Position numbers and translations under genes: made by a program | Shown here: positions 42,717 to 51,507 of the stretch, in pieces | Position numbering within the stretch: the first letter of the stretch is position 1 | How the letters are laid out: every line of letters begins with the position of its first letter | Assembly: GCA_030615765.1 (NCBI GenBank) | Contig: JAUWYP010000007.1 | Location: 1 to 64,000 of the forward strand | Origin: Dehalococcoidia bacterium | Lineage (GTDB): Bacteria > Chloroflexota > Dehalococcoidia > SM23-28-2 | Direction: 5' to 3' | Length of the DNA: 64,000 nucleotides | The notes under the pieces: generated by a model | What the model saw: the letters and a program-made list of their open reading frames with translations, nothing else | Told to the model about the DNA's origin: nothing | The model's database searches: none

Positions 42717-43622
42717 TTATGGAATCGGATTCGAAGCTGTCAGCTGTTCTTCTCTAGTTATTCCCAGGAGTCGCTGGCCCACTGTGCAGTCCCGGCAGCG
42801 GGAGACGGAGGTGATGAGCTCGAGGACCTTCTCGCAGTAGGTTGTCTGCCAGGGGCAGGGCGGTATGGGCGACTCGATGCCTGCCTCTATGGTTTCCTTG
42901 CCCAGACGGATGTCCTCCCGGAACTCGGCGATACTGTAGCGGGAGTCCTGGGCCTTGCGGTCCTGGGCGTGGCCCAGCCAGAACTCAGGGTCAGGGCTCT
43001 CGCTCGCCGCCACTACGTACCAACTGGGTTCGTTTAGCAGAATTGCGTCAACGTTGACGCCATCTCCGAAGTACAGCTTCCAGACCAAGGCATACTTCTG
43101 GGCCTGGCGCAGACTGATGTCGAAGCGGCGGGCGATGGCCTCCAGGCTGTGGTCGCCGTAGACGCTCCTTTGCTGGGCCTCGTAGAGGATGGCCGCCTGG
43201 ATGATCCAGGCCCGCTTGCCCAGGGAACGGGCGGAGGCGAAGGCTTCCACCAGCTGCTCATCGGTGAGGAAGGGGACATCGTGGATGAGACGCTCAAGGC
43301 AGTCCTCGGAGAGGGCGAGCTGGTGGAAGAAGGCGGGGGCATCGAAGTCTCTGTTGAAGACGCGACGCATGACAAGCTCCCCGGTCTGCGAGTCGACAAC
43401 GGTGAGCTCCTGGTCGGACCGCTGGAGTTCCCAGCGGTGGTCGTGGATGTTGCGGTGGCAGGTGCGGCAGAGTGTGATCTTGTTCTCTGGGGACTCCACA
43501 GTCGGGCCCTTGCTTCCGCCCATACCCTTGCGTTGGATGTGGTGCTCATCTAGGCTGTGGATGGCGCCGCAGATCTGGCAGTGTTGTGTAGTCGCTAAAG
43601 GAGATATGTTGTTGCTCGTCAT
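42717..43622 (-). CDS. HNH endonuclease with C-terminal helix-turn-helix-like region
   Basis: CQICGAIHSLDEHHIQRKGMGGSKGPTVESPENKITLCRTCHRNIHDHRWEL; later SLEAIARRFDISLRQAQKYALVWKLYFG. Confidence 0.82.
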   Translation of the reverse strand: MTSNNISPLATTQHCQICGAIHSLDEHHIQRKGMGGSKGPTVESPENKITLCRTCHRNIHDHRWELQRSDQELTVVDSQTGELVMRRVFNRDFDAPAFFHQLALSEDCLERLIHDVPFLTDEQLVEAFASARSLGKRAWIIQAAILYEAQQRSVYGDHSLEAIARRFDISLRQAQKYALVWKLYFGDGVNVDAILLNEPSWYVVAASESPDPEFWLGHAQDRKAQDSRYSIAEFREDIRLGKETIEAGIESPIPPCPWQTTYCEKVLELITSVSRCRDCTVGQRLLGITREEQLTASNPIP

Positions 43623-43647
43623 TATGCTGCAATACCTCAGTAAGGTT

Positions 43648-43699
43648 ATTTTACAACCCTTTACGGGTACTTGTCAAGATGTCAAGGGCCACGTATTGT
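43648..43699. promoter_or_regulatory. Overlapping face-to-face promoters between HNH and XRE genes
   Basis: Plus: TTGTCA (43671-43676)-N17-TATTGT (43694-43699). Minus: TTGACA (43677-43672)-N18-TAAAAT (43653-43648). The -35 boxes overlap at CTTGTCAAG. Confidence 0.55.
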
Positions 43700-43744
43700 G
43701 AATTTTGTTCGTCAAGCGAGTTATCTTCTGACAGGAGTATGTAC

Positions 43745-43987
43745 ATGATCCAGTGTCGGCTTCGGGAGCTGATGGCCGTAAAGACGCGTCAGACGCACAG
43801 GAAGATAACGTATGACATCATCAAGGCGGAGACGCGACTCAGTAAGACCACGCTGGTCCGCCTAGCCAACGACAAGGCGGAGCTCATTGGTAAGAGCACC
43901 ATGGACCGGCTCTGCGCCTTCTTCGATTGTCAGCCTGGGCAGCTGTTCATCTATGTGCCCGCCTCTGAGGCGGAAGCAGAGCAGTAG
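43745..43987 (+). CDS. XRE/Cro-type HTH transcriptional regulator
   Basis: MIQCRLRELMAVKTRQTHRKITYDIIKAETRLSKTTLVRLANDKAELIGKSTMDRLCAFFDCQPGQLFIYVP; AGGAG upstream. Confidence 0.88.
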   Translation: MIQCRLRELMAVKTRQTHRKITYDIIKAETRLSKTTLVRLANDKAELIGKSTMDRLCAFFDCQPGQLFIYVPASEAEAEQ

Positions 43988-44135
43988 CGGCTCAGCTGCT
44001 GGCGCGGTGGTTGCTAGGCGACGGGATGCCTCAAGCTCCACTCTCCAAGAGTTGTATTAGGGGATCAAACACAAATGTGCTATAATATCAATAACCAAGA
44101 CCTAGGTGAGGAGCTCCCCCTTACCGGGCGGAGTT

Positions 44136-44151
44136 CCTCCTTATAAGGAGG
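44136..44151 (+). promoter_or_regulatory. Palindrome containing the Shine-Dalgarno of the next ORF
   Basis: CCTCCTTATAAGGAGG perfect 16-bp palindrome; AAGGAGG lies 9 nt before TTG 44161. Confidence 0.55.
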
Positions 44152-44160
44152 GGATGGAGG

Positions 44161-44733
44161 TTGGGCGGATCCATATCGGAACGCAAGCTAGCGGCGAATC
44201 GGGCCAACGCGCAGCTGTCGACAGGCCCCAGGACGACGCAGGGCAAAGCGAGGAGCAGCCGCAACGCGCTCAAGCACGGTCTGCTATCCAGCCAGATCTT
44301 GCTAGAGCACGAGGACGCGAATGAGTTGGAGGCTCTTCGGGAAGGCTTCTACGCAGATCTGCAACCGGTCGGCACACTGGAGGAAGTGCTTGTGGAAAGG
44401 ATTATCGCCAGTGCGTGGTTGCATCGGCGGGCGCTGTGGGCCGAGACAGCGCTGATGGAATGGGAACACGGACTCGGAATGCGCTGGGAACCAGAATACT
44501 ATGAGGACGAACGGGAGTGGAAGCTCGATCAGCGTGCACTTCATGCTGCGATTGAGATGGTAACGGATCACCGCTTGGACAAGATTCAGAGGTACGAGAC
44601 GACAAAAGAGCGGCAAATGTACAAGGCACTCCATGAGCTCCAGCGCCTGCAAGCAGCTCGCCAAAATGCCATGGCGCTGGCGCCTGTCGCAGTGGATGTG
44701 GACGTCCAAGGCGATGGGCCCTCGGCCGCGTGA
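44161..44733 (+). CDS. Conserved hypothetical, 'NAxxSTGPRTxxGKxxSSxNAxKHGL' family
   Basis: ERKLAANRANAQLSTGPRTTQGKARSSRNALKHGLLSSQ; TTG start with strong SD. Confidence 0.75.
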   Translation: MGGSISERKLAANRANAQLSTGPRTTQGKARSSRNALKHGLLSSQILLEHEDANELEALREGFYADLQPVGTLEEVLVERIIASAWLHRRALWAETALMEWEHGLGMRWEPEYYEDEREWKLDQRALHAAIEMVTDHRLDKIQRYETTKERQMYKALHELQRLQAARQNAMALAPVAVDVDVQGDGPSAA

Positions 44734-44799
44734 CAAGATGTTCTACCTGGAACGCGGCCAAGGGCTATATCCGCGGGCTCTCGCTACTAGGTAGAAGCG

Positions 44800-45360
44800 T
44801 TGCTCCTACTGGCACACATCGGCTACACGACAGGTGCTGTCCGGATATCGCACAAGTTCGCCCTCCGACGCCCCCTGGACTATCGCCTCGTCGTCCTCAT
44901 GGCCATCCTCCCCGATGTCATAGACCGGGCGCTATATGTCTTCGTCATACCCGGGGCCGAGTCCGGACGACTGTTCGCCCACACTCTCCTATTCAACCTG
45001 GTGCTCCTGGCCGTGTTGGTAGCCATCCGCAGGGATCTGTGGATATATGGCGTGCTGCCCCTTGTTCATCTCTTGCTCGACCTGGGAGGCCAGTCAGCTG
45101 ACCAGCTCTTCTGGCCGTTCTTGGGGACCGACTTGAGCAGCGTTGAAATACCGGGCGGCTTAGGAGAGGCAGCAGGACAATCATATGCAGACCGAGTGGG
45201 AGACCGGATCGCGGACATCCTCGGCACCTACGGCGGAGCGAGTCCCTGGTCCCTTCTCATCGACGCCGGCGGCCTGATGGCCCTAGCGATTCTGGCCTAT
45301 GGGGCCAAGGTCTACAGGCGAACTCGTCTTGAGCGCCTCATAGTCGCCGGAGAAATCTAG
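44800..45360 (+). CDS. Membrane-associated hydrolase-like (YdjM/metal-dependent) protein
   Basis: LLAHIGYTTGAVRISHKF...LVVLMAILPDVIDRALY...FAHTLLFNLVLLAVLVAI...PLVHLLLDL. Confidence 0.6.
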   Translation: MLLLAHIGYTTGAVRISHKFALRRPLDYRLVVLMAILPDVIDRALYVFVIPGAESGRLFAHTLLFNLVLLAVLVAIRRDLWIYGVLPLVHLLLDLGGQSADQLFWPFLGTDLSSVEIPGGLGEAAGQSYADRVGDRIADILGTYGGASPWSLLIDAGGLMALAILAYGAKVYRRTRLERLIVAGEI

Positions 45361-45371
45361 ATCCCTGGTCG

Positions 45372-45790
45372 GCCGCATAAGCGGGTGCTGTCCGCCTACG
45401 TGACCACCCTTCTGGATCAGCTGCTCGCCGCCACTTAGAGCGCTCCCTGCGGCGCCACCTCCACGACCTGGGGAAGCTGGACCTCCTCATGGCCGACGAG
45501 CAGGGCTTACCAGCCTACGGACTCCCAGCGGGCCAGTCTGTTCTTTAACTGGTCAGCCGCCGTTACGGACGGGGATCCATCATCATCACCACCAACAAGC
45601 TTCTTGAGCAGTGGGGCCAGGTCTTTTGGGGGCGACGTGACGGGTGACTTTTCTTACCCGACGAACGAACTGCCGGGTTTCTTCGGTCCTGGCCTCCGCC
45701 CGAACCTCTGCTGAGGAACGCTCCTGCGGCACTGCTCGGTCCTTTCCTCTAGGCGGTACCCTATGGCCCTCTGGAGAGCGAGAGCGAGCC
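45372..45790 (+). pseudogene. IS21-type istB remnant (copy A)
   Basis: HKRVLSAYVTTLLDQLLAA / LERSLRRHLHDLGKLDLLMADEQGLPAYGLPAGQSVL*LVSRRYGRGSIIITTNKLLEQWGQVF / TLLRHCSVLSSRRYPMALW across frames, IstB ATPase-like. Confidence 0.7.
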
Positions 45791-45843
45791 TTCAGGTGTC
45801 GATTAGGAACTGCTTATACAGATTCCGAAAGTTGCTGACGACC
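45530..45843 (+). repeat. About 300-bp direct repeat, copy A (partner 51508..51813)
   Basis: Shares ccagtctgttctttaactggtcagccgccgtt...cttttgggggcgacg...gacttttcttac.cgacgaacgaactgccgggtttcttcggtcctggcc...ttaggaactgcttatacagattccgaa.gttgctgacgacctac. Confidence 0.9.
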
Positions 45844-46099
45844 TACAGCGTTGGCCACGGGCAGGGCACGCAGGTTCTTTGGCGGACCATTCAAGCCACC
45901 AGGCTCAAAGCTCTGGCACGATGACTCGCACCGTGCTGTTTCGTCAAGGCTAGAGCTTCAGTTGTGAGAAGACAAGAATCACCTGGGCCGCCAGATCCCA
46001 TCAAGATGAGCCTGCTTGCACCCCATTGGCTTGACGACACTATCTAGCCGAAGTTGAGCGCCCCTCGGCAGAGCGTCCCAAGTGCTTAGACTGGGCAAA

Positions 46100-46540
46100 T
46101 CACCAGAGGGCTAGACGGCCTCCCAGACTCGTCCACGGTCCAAAGCCAACGCCGTCCCTGTGCCGGTACCACAACCTGCCGGCTTCATTCAGTCCGAAGA
46201 CATATAGGTCATTGCTTGCTATCGCCGCCGCACTAACCTGTCCACTCAGCCTGCCGCCCAGGCTTTGCCAGCCACTCCAGGTACTGCCACTGAGACGGTT
46301 GTAATAGAGGCGGTCGCCACCGCCAAGGCCGAACACGTAGACGTCTGCGCCGGCCGCCACAGCGGTGGGGGAGGTACTGAGTTTGCCGCCCAAGCCTGCC
46401 CAGGCCTCCCACTTCGTCCCGTTCCAGTGACGGTAGTAAGGCTTCCCTGCGGCGTTAAGCCCGAATACGTACACGTCGTTGCTTGCCGTCGCCGCCGCAG
46501 GCTTGACGCCGTGCTCTGCGCTCTGCTCGTCTACCGTGAT
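46100..46540 (-). pseudogene. PLL-like beta-propeller blades, detached from the upstream gene by a frame change
   Basis: ASNDVYVFGLNAAGKPYYRHWNGTKWEAWAGLGGKLSTSPTAVAAGADVYVFGLGGGDRLYYNRLSGSTWSGWQSLGGRLSGQVSAAAIASNDLYVFG; homologous in inverted orientation to 50955..51410. Confidence 0.7.
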
Positions 46541-47811
46541 GCTGAAGCCGAACTTTGAACATCTTCTAGGATCGTGATCCGCCACGTGTAGGCGTATTCT
46601 CCTCCCGCTAGGTCACGGTAGCGAAGCGTCACAACATGCGGCCCTGGGCTCAGGGGCGCTGGCGGTGCGTAGCAGACGCCTCCCTGCGAGGGCGGCAGGT
46701 CTTCGGTGCTCCAGAAGCCGAGGACGGCGGTCACGTCCACTTGGTCCACAAACATCGCGATGAGGGGGAGAGGCGTGTCGCCCATGCCGGGGGCGTGGAC
46801 AGGCTGGAACTGGAAGGTAGCGCACACGCCCTTGCCTATCTGGTCGTCGTCTACTATGGGCTCTTCATTGGACACGGCGCTGCCGTCCTCAGGGCTGATT
46901 GAAGCGATGTGAGGTGGCAGTGGTAGCTCCAGCGGTGACCCGTCATAAGGCAAGTGAGGCTTGTAGACCATACCGAATGTAGCGTTGTTGGCTCTGACGA
47001 GGTGGTACTGACCGTAAGGGAAGTTATCGACCAGGGTTTGTGCATCCTCGCCCATGAGCACGATGCGGGCCACGCCACGGTCGTACGGCACCAATCGATC
47101 GATGCGAATGCTAGTTAGTGGCCAAGGGCTGGCTTGCCACGCCTGGGGCTCCTCCACTTGCCTCACGGCCAGAGTCAGCGAAGCGGGCACCCAGGCCCCT
47201 TCCCACTGGTAGTCCGGCGAATCGATGATGCGCGGGTCCAGCGAGAGGATTCGCTCCTGAATTGCGGCCAGCCGGGCGAACTGCTCGCGGTCCTCGTTTG
47301 GAACAGCCCCGTCGGGCAGACCGGGCTCGAGGCCGTAGGCCCGCACCGTCAGCTCCCTGCCGTCGGCCCGCACATTGAAGATGGTGGTGAGGCCGTCCAC
47401 TACGCGCTGATTAGTGTAGTCCGTCTTGGAGTCAAAGAAGCGATTATCCCTGACGACAAGCTGGAGAAGCTCCTGGATAGCATCTTCCGTCAGCCTTCCC
47501 TTGAAAAGACCCCCCTCGGGCGCGGGCCGCCAGTAGATGAGAGTGCCGTCGCCGTATAGAGTGAAGCGAGGGAAGTCCATCCCATGATAAAGCCATGTCA
47601 GGAGCCCCCCGCTCCTGCTCACTTGCAGGATGACGTCACTTCCGCCCGATGGGTGCTGGATTCTTGAACTGGGCCGAGGCGTTTCGCCGCCGTCAGGCGT
47701 TGATCCGCCCTGCGAATGGCAAGCAGCTAGGGCAACCAGCGGTAGCACCGCCATCAACGCCGTGAAAATGCTCAGTAGTCGCCACCGGCTTCGCATCGTA
47801 GCACCTCCCAT
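46531..47811 (-). CDS. Putative lipoprotein of unknown function
   Basis: MRSRWRLLSIFTALMAVLPLVALAACHSQGG lipobox; 400+ aa intact ORF. Confidence 0.8.
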   Translation of the reverse strand: MGGATMRSRWRLLSIFTALMAVLPLVALAACHSQGGSTPDGGETPRPSSRIQHPSGGSDVILQVSRSGGLLTWLYHGMDFPRFTLYGDGTLIYWRPAPEGGLFKGRLTEDAIQELLQLVVRDNRFFDSKTDYTNQRVVDGLTTIFNVRADGRELTVRAYGLEPGLPDGAVPNEDREQFARLAAIQERILSLDPRIIDSPDYQWEGAWVPASLTLAVRQVEEPQAWQASPWPLTSIRIDRLVPYDRGVARIVLMGEDAQTLVDNFPYGQYHLVRANNATFGMVYKPHLPYDGSPLELPLPPHIASISPEDGSAVSNEEPIVDDDQIGKGVCATFQFQPVHAPGMGDTPLPLIAMFVDQVDVTAVLGFWSTEDLPPSQGGVCYAPPAPLSPGPHVVTLRYRDLAGGEYAYTWRITILEDVQSSASASR

Positions 47812-47922
47812 ATAGTACCGCTCTGTTTCCGCAGTCTAATCATTAGACGATGTAAAGCAAAGTTTGGTTCCCCAGATGGCCCAAATATTTTTCATGGAAA
47901 TTGTGAGCCCTACCTATACATT

Positions 47923-47961
47923 CTCTTGACAGAACCTCTTGACAGAACCTCTTGACAGAAC
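47923..47961. repeat. Three perfect 13-bp direct repeats, each containing TTGACA
   Basis: CTCTTGACAGAAC at 47923, 47936 and 47949 in the divergent intergenic region. Confidence 0.95.
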
Positions 47962-48040
47962 GGCGACTATGTGGTATGTGTACCAAATCTCTACGCTGAG
48001 GAGGTAATCTTTGCGAGCATGTCTCAGGAAGGAACATCCA

Positions 48041-51000
48041 ATGTGTAGAAGACTAGTCTCGATCCTGGTTCTGATCGCGAGCGTGATCGTTCTGGCGGCG
48101 TTGCCCTCAGCGGGAGCGCCGTCTGCTAACGACGCTAGCATCGCCTCCAGCGAGGCAACTGCACCGACAGAGCTTGTGGCGCCCAGCACGCCTATCCAGG
48201 TGACCCTGGACATCGATAGGGCGCCCGCTCTCGGCGAAGTTGCCAACGTGACCGCTAGCGTTACTTCAGTGCTTCCGGCACCAGGAACGACCCTGCAAAT
48301 CGAGGTGCCGGCGGGAGCGGAGGTCGTTTCAGGCGAGACTGCCTGGGCTGGCGACCTGGAGGAGGGCGAGCAGGTCGACCTGTCGCTCTCTCTGCGCTTT
48401 GTCCAGGAGGGCGAGTGGACGATAGCAGCCACCGCCCTCAGACCTGTGGACGCCGACAATACATGGGGCGACGTGGCCCAGGTGTTCCTTACCGTCAAGA
48501 GCGAGTCCGGCCAGTTCGGCCTGGCCGCGCCGGCCGCGGGCTTGTCCCACACCGAGGAACAGGGGGAGCCCTTTTTCGGTGACGTCCCACCGCCCCAACC
48601 TGCAGAGACGCCGGTGCCGGGCGCCGAGTATGAGGAGCTCCACTCCAGTCCCGTCGATGTCGATGCTGAGGAAGGGGTGAGCTCATCCGCAGACGAGGTG
48701 TCGAGCCCATCCGCAGACGAGGCGTCGAGCCCGGGGAGCATAACGGTTCGGGGCCACGTTTACTACTGCGATCGGGACAACGTAGTAAAGCCCCTCCGCT
48801 ACGCCCCCGTTGAGATATGGGACTCGGAGACCGGCCCTGATGAGTACCTGGGGTACGATTTCACGGACGCCAACGGATACTACCAGTTCGGCCCTTACAA
48901 CAACGACGACGGTTGGGGTGCGGGTGGTCGCGACATCTACACCAAGGTTCCCCTAAAGACGGATAAGCGTCTGGTCGAGAGCCAAGACTTTCCCTACTAC
49001 GACTACAGCTGGAGCAGCAAAAGTTGCTGCAAGCAGAACAATGTCCCGGATGGGATCGTCAATCATCCGTCTTGGGAGGTTCCCTGCAGCAGCCACAACA
49101 GAGGGGCGGTGTGGATCTTCAACACGCTGCGGGACGGCTGGGCGTTTCCTCCCCATTCGATTGGCGACCCGGGGAAGGTTGTTGTGCGATGGGACCGCGA
49201 CAGCACCCACGGCAACCACTACCACCCCAAGTGGCTGCTCGGGGGAGGACACGTACATCTCAGGGCGAACGCGGGCTGCAGCCGCGACACCATCATCCAC
49301 GAAGCCGCCCACGCCTACATGGACAACGTCTACAGCAGCATGCCTGACTTCCACTGTCCGAGTCCGCACGACTTTTGCAGCGCGCACCACGTCAACTGCG
49401 CCTGGGGCGAGGGGTGGGCCGACTTCTTACCCGTGGCCGTCTATCAAGACCAACACTACAACTGGCCAGGCACGTACCACCTGTCCGGTGGGGCGTGCGG
49501 GGTTGGCGCGAGCATCAATGTCGAGACTCCTCCCTCGTATTGCGACGACGGCGATGCCGTTGAGGGCCGGGTAGCGGGAGCGCTTCTCGATATCTTCGAC
49601 TCACATGACGACGGGGATGACCACCACGATGGCGGCTTCTACGACATCTGGGATACCTTCTACAACCAGGACGACAGTAGGTTCCGGTACTTCTGGAACG
49701 CCTGGAAAGCGCGCGGCCACAACAAGCACGACGTGGTGCAGGCGATCTTCCAGAACACGATTGACTACGACACCGCCCCCACTCTCTCCGGCATCCCGAA
49801 CAAGTCGCTCAACGAGGACGCGTCTTGGAACAACGCTATCGACCCGTACCAGTACGCTTACGACCCAGAGAGCTCTGATGGGCAGCTCGACTACACCATC
49901 ATCGCCAATACAGCGCCTGACTGCGGCGTCAGCCTCGACTCATTGGAGTACATCGACATCAACCCGACCGCTGACTGGTGTGGCTACTGCGACGTGACAC
50001 TGAGGGCGAGCGACGGAATCAAATCCGACACCGACCAGTTCAGGGTCACGGTCATCTGTATCAACGATGCGCCCACTATCTCCGGCCTGCCCGCCCAATA
50101 TGTGAACCAGGACACCAGCCTGGACAACACCATCGACCTGTGGGCCTACGCCTCTGATCCTGAGACCGCAGACCAGCTGCTCACCTTCTCCAAGACAGGG
50201 GACACCAACCCCGACGTGGGGGTGAGCATCGACTCCAACCGCTACATCGACATCAACCCCACGGCCGACTGGTGCGGCCAGAGCGACGTAACTATCAGGG
50301 TTACCGACCCCGGCGGCCTCTGGGACGAGGATACCTTCAGTGTCTACGTGAACTGCCCGCCCACTCTCTCCGGCCTGCCCGACCGCTCTCTGGATCAGGA
50401 CACCAGCCTGGACAACACCATCGACCTGTGGGCCTACACCTCCGACCCCGAGAGCTGGGACATATTGCTGACCTTCTCCAAGACGGGGGACACCAATCCC
50501 AACGTAGGAGTGAGCATCGGCTCTAACAGGTTCATCGACATCACCCCCACGGCCGGCTGGTGCGGCTGGAGCGATGTGACCATCAGGGTTGCTGACCCGA
50601 GTGGGCTATGGGACGAGGATACCTTCCGGGTCACGGTGACCTGTGTCAACCAGCCGCCAACCATCTCTGGCCTGCCCGACCAGACACTGCCTCAGGACAC
50701 CAGCCGGGACAACGCCATCGACCTGTGGGTCTACGCCTCCGACCCCGAGAGCTGGGACATATTGCTGACCTTCTCCAAGACGGAGGACACCAATCCCAAC
50801 GTAGGAGTGAGCATCGACTCTAACAGGTACGTCGACATCAATCCCACGCCTGGCTGGTGCGGCCAGAGCGACGTAACCATCAGGGTTGCTGACCCGAGTG
50901 GGCTATGGGATGAGGATACCTTCCGGGTCACGGTGAACTGCACGGCGCCCGCCACCTGGAGTGCCTGGCAACACCTGGGCGGCAAGCTGAGTGGGCAGCT

Positions 51001-51361
51001 TAGTGCGGCAGCGACGGCAAGCAACGACGTGTACCTATTCGGGGTTAACGCCGCAGGCAAGCCTTACTACAATCACTGGAACGGGACGAGCTGGGAGGGC
51101 TGGAAAGGCTTGGGCGGTAGACTCAGTAGCAACTCCCTGTCCGCTGTGGCGGCCGGCACCGACGTCTACGTGTTCGGCCTTGGCGGTGGCGGTGACGACC
51201 GCCCCTATTACAATCGTCTCAGTGGTGGCAGCTGGACTGGCTGGCAAAGCATGGGCGGCAGGCTCACCGGGCAGCTCAGTGCGGCGGCGACGGCAAGCAA
51301 CGACGTGTACCTATTCGGGGTTAACGCCGCAGGCAAGCCTTACTACAAGCATTATGGATAG
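48041..51361 (+). CDS. Secreted multidomain HExxH metalloprotease with Ig/cadherin-like repeats and PLL-like C-terminal blades
   Basis: Signal peptide MCRRLVSILVLIASVIVLAALPSAG; TIIHEAAHAYMDN; repeated PTISGLPxQxxxQDTSxDNxIDLWxYASDPE...GVSIDSNRYIDINPT; WSAWQHLGGKLSGQLSAAATASNDVYLFGVNAAGKPYYNHWNG. Track start 48011. Confidence 0.85.
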   Translation: MCRRLVSILVLIASVIVLAALPSAGAPSANDASIASSEATAPTELVAPSTPIQVTLDIDRAPALGEVANVTASVTSVLPAPGTTLQIEVPAGAEVVSGETAWAGDLEEGEQVDLSLSLRFVQEGEWTIAATALRPVDADNTWGDVAQVFLTVKSESGQFGLAAPAAGLSHTEEQGEPFFGDVPPPQPAETPVPGAEYEELHSSPVDVDAEEGVSSSADEVSSPSADEASSPGSITVRGHVYYCDRDNVVKPLRYAPVEIWDSETGPDEYLGYDFTDANGYYQFGPYNNDDGWGAGGRDIYTKVPLKTDKRLVESQDFPYYDYSWSSKSCCKQNNVPDGIVNHPSWEVPCSSHNRGAVWIFNTLRDGWAFPPHSIGDPGKVVVRWDRDSTHGNHYHPKWLLGGGHVHLRANAGCSRDTIIHEAAHAYMDNVYSSMPDFHCPSPHDFCSAHHVNCAWGEGWADFLPVAVYQDQHYNWPGTYHLSGGACGVGASINVETPPSYCDDGDAVEGRVAGALLDIFDSHDDGDDHHDGGFYDIWDTFYNQDDSRFRYFWNAWKARGHNKHDVVQAIFQNTIDYDTAPTLSGIPNKSLNEDASWNNAIDPYQYAYDPESSDGQLDYTIIANTAPDCGVSLDSLEYIDINPTADWCGYCDVTLRASDGIKSDTDQFRVTVICINDAPTISGLPAQYVNQDTSLDNTIDLWAYASDPETADQLLTFSKTGDTNPDVGVSIDSNRYIDINPTADWCGQSDVTIRVTDPGGLWDEDTFSVYVNCPPTLSGLPDRSLDQDTSLDNTIDLWAYTSDPESWDILLTFSKTGDTNPNVGVSIGSNRFIDITPTAGWCGWSDVTIRVADPSGLWDEDTFRVTVTCVNQPPTISGLPDQTLPQDTSRDNAIDLWVYASDPESWDILLTFSKTEDTNPNVGVSIDSNRYVDINPTPGWCGQSDVTIRVADPSGLWDEDTFRVTVNCTAPATWSAWQHLGGKLSGQLSAAATASNDVYLFGVNAAGKPYYNHWNGTSWEGWKGLGGRLSSNSLSAVAAGTDVYVFGLGGGGDDRPYYNRLSGGSWTGWQSMGGRLTGQLSAAATASNDVYLFGVNAAGKPYYKHYG

Positions 51362-51507
51362 GGACGGCGTCGGCTTTGGACCGTGGCAGGGTTCGGGAGG
51401 CATCCTGGCCCCTTAGTCACTCGCCCAGCCCAGCGACCAAAGCGGTGAGGGCCCGGAATAGGCGACGGTTGTCTCACCCGTCGGCAGCCTACCCAACAGC
51501 GGTCGAT

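Noticed and set aside
45644-45838. Conserved small ORF MTFLTRRTNCRVSSVLA... (also 51580-51807)
   Set aside because: Open frame is preserved in both copies only because they are recent repeats; it lies over istB-derived and antisense tail sequence.
47923-47961. CRISPR-like or integron attC repeats
   Set aside because: Contiguous 13-mers, no spacers, no cas genes, no integrase.
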